From: Rhizaria sp. SCN 62-66
Taxonomy: Eukaryota > Rhizaria, unplaced
Assembly (NCBI GenBank): GCA_001724265.1
Contig: MEDY01000269.1
Span: forward strand, 1-42,266
Direction of reading: 5' to 3'
Length of the DNA: 42,266 bases
A program made the translations under genes and the position numbers. Under the pieces are notes generated by a model. The model did not search any database and was not told where the DNA came from. It saw nothing but the letters and a program-made list of their open reading frames with translations. Positions within the stretch are counted from its first letter, which is position 1. Each line of letters begins with the position of its first letter. Positions 42,074-42,266 of this stretch are shown in pieces.

Positions 42074-42266
42074 GATGACTCGTCTGATTTAAGTGTAATA
42101 CAAGGCACACAAGCCACGCGGAGAGTTGACTAGGGAGGGTGAGGATATGAAAAGATAAGTATCAAGTTATGTTACCGTCGACATTCTGCATAAAATTCCA
42201 GTCGACAGCTTTTGCCGGTCGCGATTTAAAGGTGGCGTTTCTTGTGTATACACACTTCGTTTTCCT
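42074..42266. other. Upstream region of the B-box gene
   Basis: 193 bases to the window end, presumably 5' UTR and promoter of the minus-strand B-box gene. Nothing else recognised. Confidence 0.5.

Noticed and set aside
1-42266. CRISPR arrays, transposons, integrated viruses, rRNA genes
   Set aside because: Searched by eye; no direct-repeat/spacer arrays, terminal inverted repeats with transposase, reverse transcriptase, capsid or rRNA core sequences were seen.

Overview
This is nuclear DNA from a GC-rich unicellular eukaryote. The evidence is eukaryote-only families (ribosomal protein eL30, the elongation factor EAF, a mitochondrial carrier, QSOX, a B-box/coiled-coil protein), eight spliceosomal introns, a near-perfect Kozak start and a Pol III tRNA-Pro. 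Genes are very GC-rich at third codon positions and full of Ala, Ser, Gly, Asn, Gln and His-Gly tracts; introns and intergenic DNA are AT-rich. I cannot name the lineage from sequence alone.

Layout: the end of eL30 (+, 2-160); EAF (+, 531-1895); a 3142-residue protein ending in a mitochondrial carrier (-, 2767-12195); an AT-rich intergenic block; a myristoylation-motif ankyrin protein whose frame runs through two TAG codons (+, 13875-20321); a small membrane-anchored EF-hand-like protein (-, 21300-22472); mitochondrial-type acetoacetyl-CoA thiolase (+, 23113-24599); a giant QSOX-type sulfhydryl oxidase with an N-terminal membrane anchor, obtained by joining two open frames across an intron (-, 24930-31769); a two-exon YggU/DUF167 protein (-, 32489-32887); a hugely expanded RsmJ-type rRNA methyltransferase (+, 33146-38689); tRNA-Pro(AGG) (-, 39077-39148); and a three-exon B-box protein (-, 39677-42073).

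Five of eight introns begin GTACGT. Several genes were rebuilt by joining open frames at splice sites that keep phase and restore a family motif (EAF, YggU, B-box, QSOX, thiolase).

The genes do not form a pathway; they are ordinary single genes, with divergent pairs probably sharing promoters. The most interesting points are: the ankyrin gene whose coding signal continues past two in-frame TAG codons, while every other inferred terminator is TAA or TGA except one TAG followed at once by TAA; the repeated growth of core domains (RsmJ about 7-fold, QSOX about 3-fold, the carrier about 10-fold) by low-complexity sequence placed in loops or tails; and a bacterial-type RsmJ in a nuclear genome.
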